Positions 58,236-64,000 of a DNA stretch of 64,000 nt are shown here, in pieces. The notes below the pieces were generated by a model, which searched no databases, was not told the origin of the DNA, and saw only the letters and a list, made by a program, of their open reading frames with translations. Where the stretch lies: contig CM069438.1 of NCBI GenBank assembly GCA_035610365.1, forward strand, positions 50,960,837-51,024,836, given 5' to 3'. Every line of letters begins with the position of its first letter. The stretch's first letter is position 1. The translations under genes and the position numbers were made by a program. The DNA comes from Aquatica leii. Taxonomy: Eukaryota > Arthropoda > Insecta > Coleoptera > Lampyridae.

Positions 58236-61200
58236 TCGCAAAGTGAGCTAATCCATGAAATTTAAGTTCCTTTCTTTCCAATACCTCGTTCCATTTAGAC
58301 ACAGAAAAACGAATTCAAGCTACATCATCATTTGTACACCAAAACGCAAAGATCTGCTATGACAGTTAAGTTTCATTAAGTCTATTTCTAATTATACCTA
58401 CGACCCCTCCAGGCGAGTGTGAGTTAAGTTACTTTAGAAACCAGTCCCAATAGTTGAAAGAAAGCCCCATGACAAGAGTCATTAGAGAGTGGGTTTAAAT
58501 GAATTGCAAAAACCTCAAACAAAAGTGTTTGATTAAATTTGGAAAACCGGGTTCCAGCTACATACATCGCAAGGTGGGTTTATCCATGAACTTAAGGTAC
58601 CCGCCCTCCTAAAACATCGTCTCAATTAGACATAAAAACCCGACGATTAGCTTTGACAGTTAAACTCCATAGTCTATTTCTAATTATACCTACGACTGCT
58701 CCAAACGAGTGTGAGCCAAGATACTTTGGAAACCAGTCCCCATCGTCAAAAGAAAGCGACATGACAATAGTCATCAAGGAATGGCTGCAAATTAATTACA
58801 AACTCAAACAAAAGTCTTTGATTAAATTTAGAAAACCGGGTTCCAACTACATCGCAAGGTAGGTTCATCCATGAAGTTTAAGTTAAGCTTTGAGATTAAG
58901 TTCCATGTAGTTTATTTCTTATGAGACCTACGACCGCTCCACGCGAGTGTGAGCTAAGATACTTTAGGAACCAGTCCCCATCGTCAAAAGAAAGCGCCAT
59001 GACAAGAGTAATTACAAAGTGGCTTCAAATGAATTAAAAAAACTCAAACAAAAGTCTTTGATTAAATTTAGAAAACCGGGATCCAGCTACATCGCAAGGT
59101 AGGTTCATTCATGAAGTTTAAGTTCCTGTCTTAATCCCATTGTCCCATTTAAACATAGAAAAAAGAATTCACGCTACATCGTCAAGTATTACACCACGCG
59201 AGAATCTGCTTTGACATTAAGTTCCATGTAGTCTATTTCTTATGAAACCAACGACCGCTCCAAGCGAGTGTGAGCTAAGGTACTTTAGGAACCAGTCCCA
59301 ATCGGCGAAAAAATGCGCCATGACGATAAATCATCATGTGTTACACCAAAACGCGAAGATCTGCTTTGACAGTTAAGTTCGATATAGTTTTTTTCCAATT
59401 ATACTTACGACCGCTCTAGGTAAATGTAAGTTAAAAAAATTTAGAAACCAGTCCCAATGGGCGAAAAACAGCGCCATGATAAGAGTCATTTGAGAGTAGG
59501 TTCAAATGAATTAAAAAAAAATCAAACAAATCTTGTCCCATCACCATCGCAGATCGGCTTCAAATGAATTACAAACTCAAACAAAAGTTTTTGATTAAAT
59601 TTGGAAAACCGGGTTCCAGCTACATCGCAAGGTGGGTTTATCCATGAAGTTTAAATTCCTGTCTTTCTAATGCATCGTCCCATTTAGACATAGAAAAAGG
59701 AATTAGCACTACATCATTCTATACCAAAACGTGAGAATCTACTTTGATAGTTAAACTTCGAATAGTCCATTTCTAATTATACCTACGACCGCTCCACGCG
59801 AGTGTGAGCTAAGATACTTTAGGAACCAGTCCCAATCGCCAAAAGCAAGCGCCATGACACAAGTCATTACAGAAGGCTTCAAATAAATTAAAAAACTCAA
59901 ACAAAAGTCTTTGATTAAATTTGGAAAACCGGGTTCCAGCTACATCGCAAGGTAGGTTCATACATGAAGTTTAAGTTCTTGTCTTAATAATACCTAGTCC
60001 CATTTAAACATAGAAAAAAGAATTCACGCTACATCGTCAAGTATTACACGAAAACGCGAAAATCTGCTTTGACATTACGTTCCATTTAGTCTATGTCTTA
60101 TGAGACCTACGACCCCTCTAAGCGATTGTGAGTTAAGACACTTTAGAAACCAGTCCCAGTCGTCGAAAGAAAGCGCCATGACAGCAGCCATTAGAAAGTA
60201 GGTTCAAATAAATTTAAAAAAAATCAAACAAAAGATTTTGATTGAATTTGAAAAACTGGGTTCCAGCTACATCGCAAGGTGAGTTTATCCATGATTAAGT
60301 TCCCTTCTTCCTAATATCCCGTCCTATTTAGACATAGAAAAACGAATACACGCTACATCATTATGCGCTACACCAAAACGCGAAGATCCCGTTTGACAGT
60401 TACGTTCTATATAGTCTTTTTTTAAATTATACTTACGACCGCTCTAGGCAAATGTGAGTTAAAAAAATTTAGGAACCAGTCCCAATCGGCGAAAAAAAGC
60501 GCCATGATAAGAGTCATTACAGAGTGGCTTCAAATGAATTAAAAAAACTAAATCAAAAGTTTTTATTTAAATTTGGAAAACCGGGTTCCAGCTACATCGC
60601 AAGGTGGATTTATTCATGAAGTTTAAGTGCCTGTCTTCCTACTACCTCGTCTCAATTAGACATAAAAACACGACGATTAGCTTTGACAGTTAAGTTCCAT
60701 ATAGTCCATTTCCAATTATACCTACGACCGCTCCACGCGAGTGTGAGCTAAGATACTTTAGAAACCAGTCCCAATCGTCAAAAGAAAGCGCCATGACAAA
60801 AGTTATTACAGAGAGGATTCAAATGAATTAAAAAACTCAAACAAAAGTCTTTGATTAAATTTGGAAAACCGGGTTACAGCTACATCGCAAGGTAGGTTCC
60901 TCCATGAAGTTTAAGTTCCTGTCTTAATAATACCTTGTCCCATTTAAACATAGAAAAAAGAATTCACGCTACATCGTCAAGTATTACACCAAAACGCGAG
61001 AATCTGCTTTGACATTAAGTTCCATGTAGTCTATTTCTTATGAGACCTACGACCGCTCCAAGCGAGTGTGAGTTAAGGTTCTTCAGGAACCAGTCCTAAT
61101 CGGCGAAAGAATGCGCCATGACGATACATCATCATGTGTTACACCAAAACGCTAGGATCTGCTTTGACAGTTAAGTTCCATATAGTCTTCTTTTAATTAT

Positions 61201-61962
61201 ACTTACGACCGCTCTAGGCAAATGTTAGTTAACAAAATTTAGAAACCAGTCCTAATCGACGAAAAAAGCGCCATGACAACAGTCATTAGAGAGTGGGTTC
61301 AAATGAATTGAAATAACTCAAACAAGGTTTTGATTAAATTTGGAAAACCGGGTTCCAGCTACATCGCAAGGTGGGTTTATTCAGGAAGTTTAAGTTCCTG
61401 TCTTTCTAATACCTCCACCATGTGCTACATCAAAACGTGAGGATCTGGTTTGATAGTTAAGTTGCATATAGTTCATTTCTTATTACACCTACGGCCGCTC
61501 CAGGCAAGTATAAGTTAAGGTACTTTAGAAACCAGTCCCAATCGCCAAAAGAATGCGCCATGACAAAAGTTATCAAGGAATGGCTGCAAATTCATTACAA
61601 ACTTAAACAAACGTTTCTGATTAAATTTGGAAACCCGGGTACCAGCTACGTCGTAAGGTAGGTTAATCCATGAAGCTTAAGTTCCTGCTTTTCGAATACC
61701 TAGTCCCATTTACACGTAGAAAAACGAATTCACGCTACATCATCATGTGCTATACCAAAACGTGAGGATCTAATTTGATAGTTAAGTTCTGTATAGTCTA
61801 TTTCTTATTAGACCTACGACCGCTCCAAGCGAGTGTGAGTTAAGATACTTTAATAACCAGTTCCAATCGGTGAAAGAAAGCATCATGACAAGATTCATCA
61901 AGGAATGGCTGCAAATTAAAACGTTGCTGATTAAATTTGGAAAACCAGGTTCTTGGCTACAT
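58236..61962. repeat. ~325-bp satellite, main block
   Basis: The block 'cctacgaccgctcc' recurs near 58397, 58687, 58927, 59248, 59403, 59780, 60106, 60432, 60720, 61047, 61202, 61489 and 61812. Full units are 321-327 bp. Shorter spacings of 240-290 and 155 bp are deleted units. Other constant blocks are 'ccgggttccagctacatcg', 'gaaccagtcccaatcg', 'agcgccatgaca' and 'actcaaacaaaag'. No ORF is conserved. Confidence 0.9.
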
Positions 61963-63182
61963 TGTTACGTGCCTAAATTTAAATAATGCACTACTCTGTA
62001 TATTGGTTTAATAAAAATTACTGTTCTATTTCCCGACGCCATCTATCGGGCTCGTTGGTCCCTTCGTATGGAGAAGACGATGGACTGTCATTTTGACTTT
62101 GACATCGTTCACGATACAACCTATGTCTGCGTGAATTAAAAATCGTTTTCTAAAAACATCCACGTGTTGTAACACGATGGGTAATGAAAGTATTCTTAAT
62201 TAACTAATTTAATCCACGCAGGGTAAGTGGCTTTTATTCTTTTATTTGATTAAAGGTAATTTTTATGTCTTTTCATTAGCCCCATGTGCTCCTAAATATG
62301 GGTGTTCTTGTCTTAGTTTAATTATAATCGAAAGCTGTAGACCTATGAACGCTGCGATACAAGGGCAGAATCTATCTTCGGAGGCAATTAATATCTAAGA
62401 CCATCGTGGACGAAAAGACATTGTAACAGCATACGATAAGTTTCGCTTCTATTACTTTCTTTTATCTGTTGTAGTTTGTGAGTCGCCAGGTAGACACGAT
62501 TATTTTCAGAAAGTTTGATTACAGGTCAGTAAGAAAACGTTTTCTGAAGGTACACCTGAAGCTTCGTAAGTCAATTTTTGATTTTAATTATTCGCTGTCG
62601 CTACAGTGCTACTCATGAATAATCATATTTACTAATCGTGTCAAAACGTTTGAATTGATTTGCTTCTTATTAGTATCACTCAATTAGTTTAAGTAAATTA
62701 CTATCGCATGCTGATTACGTCAACTGTCAATTATTACTATTTTTAATGTAATGTTTTTATGAAGTTTTTTTATATGTTCTGATGGTTACACTTTTGTTTT
62801 AAGTGTAGTGTAAGTTGCCGATACTTCCGATATTTCAGTACCTGCTTATATTTCTACTTGGACTAGATTTATTCACTGTGATGCTCGTAATTGTTATTGA
62901 TTGAAATTTTAATCTATTTATCATTCTAAAGTAATTAAAGTGCAATTGTTGTTAACGATTTAGTTTATTTCTACGTTTCCTCCAGCTTTACGAACCTTAA
63001 CAATTTTGTACAAGCTTCGAGCCTCCTGTGCTGATCTAGCAGGAGCTATTTCTGCAAAGAAAAAAAGATCTGGCGCCCTTTAAAATAAAGTCACTTGAAC
63101 CTCCCCTCTCTCTGACAGGTATGGTTTCAATGCTACAGTGAGTTGGCCGTGCATGTTCGTAAATTACTAGATGCTTGTAGCA
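61963..63182. mobile_element. 1220-bp LTR-like insertion with 4-bp TSD
   Basis: Ends are TGTTACG and GTAGCA, so it begins TG and ends CA with partial inverted symmetry. Flanks are ACAT (61959-61962 and 63183-63186), present once in uninterrupted monomers ('gctacatcgc'). There is no coding sequence. AATAAA occurs near 62010. A TGGCGCCC primer-site-like motif at 63071-63078 suggests an LTR plus a stub of internal sequence rather than a clean solo LTR. Confidence 0.6.
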
Positions 63183-64000
63183 ACATCGCAAGGCGGGTGT
63201 ACCTATGAAGTTTAAGTTGCTGTCTTTCTAATACCTTGTTCCATTTAGACTTAGAAACACGTATTCACGCTACATCGTCAAGTATTACACCAAAACGCAA
63301 AAATTTGCTTTGACATTAAGTTCCATATAAGCTAATTCAATTTCTACCTACGACCGCTCCAAGCGAGTGTGACTTAAGATACTTAGAAACCAATACCAAT
63401 CGTCGAAAGAAAGCGCCATAACAAGAGTCATTTGAGAATAGATTCAAATGAATTAAAAAAACTCAAACAAAAGTTTTTGATTAAATTTGGAAAACTGGGT
63501 TCTAGCTACATCGCAAGGTGGGTTTATCCATGAAGTTTAAATTCATGTCTTTCTAATGCATCGTCCCATTTAGACATAGGAAAACGAATTAACCCTACAT
63601 CATGTTCTATACCAAAACGTGAGGATCTACTGTGATAGTTAAACTTCGAATAGTCTATTGCTTATTAGACCTACGACCGCTCCCAGCGAGTGTGAGTTAA
63701 GGTACTTTAGGAACCAGTCCCCATCGTCAAAAGAAAGCGCCATGACAAGAGTAATTACAAAGTGGCTTCAAATGAATTAAAAAAACTCAAACAAAAACCT
63801 TTGATTAAATTTAGAAAACCAGGTTCCAGCTACATCGCAAGGTAGGTTCATCCATGAAGTTTAAGTTAAGCTTTGACATTAAGTTCCATGTAGATAGACT
63901 ACATGGAACTCATGAGACCTACGACCGCTCCAAGCGAGTGTGAGTTAAGGTTCTTCAGGAACCAGTCCAAATTGGTGAAAGAATGCGCCATGACGATACA
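63183..64000. repeat. ~325-bp satellite, third block, runs off the window
   Basis: Monomer marks near 63345, 63670 and 63918 (325 and 248 bp apart). The satellite continues in phase after the LTR-like insertion and is open at the window end. A small inverted duplication, CCATGTAG-ataga-CTACATGG, lies at 63885-63905. Confidence 0.85.

Overview
The window looks like nuclear DNA of an insect, probably holometabolous. It has AT-rich intergenic DNA, spliced genes with mostly 40-60 bp GT-AG introns, R1-clade, jockey-like, gypsy, BEL/Pao and Tc1/mariner elements, and long satellite arrays. A beetle is plausible, but the order cannot be fixed from sequence alone. Only four host genes can be supported: RPF1 (20760-21816, minus), RBBP5 (28690-30455, plus), TOM40 (30767-31877, plus) and a RASGEF1-family Ras-GEF (54943-56382, minus, lacking its first exon). 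The rest is mobile, satellite or unassigned DNA.

Layout: 1-3000 has a short duplication, a gypsy integrase scrap and a decayed non-LTR element. 3050-5200 has no recognisable gene. 5205-7070 is a diverged tandem repeat and 7330-14845 an array of ~568-bp A-rich monomers. A small Penelope-like foldback fragment (14950-15100) abuts a purine-rich non-LTR element (15100-18970, minus). RPF1 follows, then an R1-like element (23290-27180), a gypsy fragment (27230-28210), and the RBBP5-TOM40 pair only ~310 bp apart. 32550-41170 holds a 395-bp MITE, a jockey-like 3' fragment, a second purine-rich LINE copy, BEL/Pao gag-protease, and a second R1-like copy split by a 1448-bp foldback element. 42064-49932 is a three-fold tandem array of ~2.5-kb composite units. 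Each unit has gypsy sequence on minus, BEL/Pao sequence on plus and a basic tail resembling histone H1 on minus. 50790-52890 has another R1-clade scrap, a BEL/Pao integrase end and a small hairpin element. RASGEF1 follows, and upstream of it, probably in its first intron or promoter side, is a ~325-bp satellite interrupted by a 1314-bp mariner and a 1220-bp LTR-like insertion.

The host genes are unrelated housekeeping functions: pre-60S ribosome assembly, H3K4 methylation, mitochondrial protein import and Rap/Ras signalling. They do not form a pathway. The most informative features are insertions with target-site duplications (TSDs) and paralogous empty sites, which date some events relative to array amplification. 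No new immune or catalytic system was found. The most unusual items are the large foldback element with 20-bp subrepeats, the foldback Penelope-like family, and the triplicated retroelement/H1-like composite.
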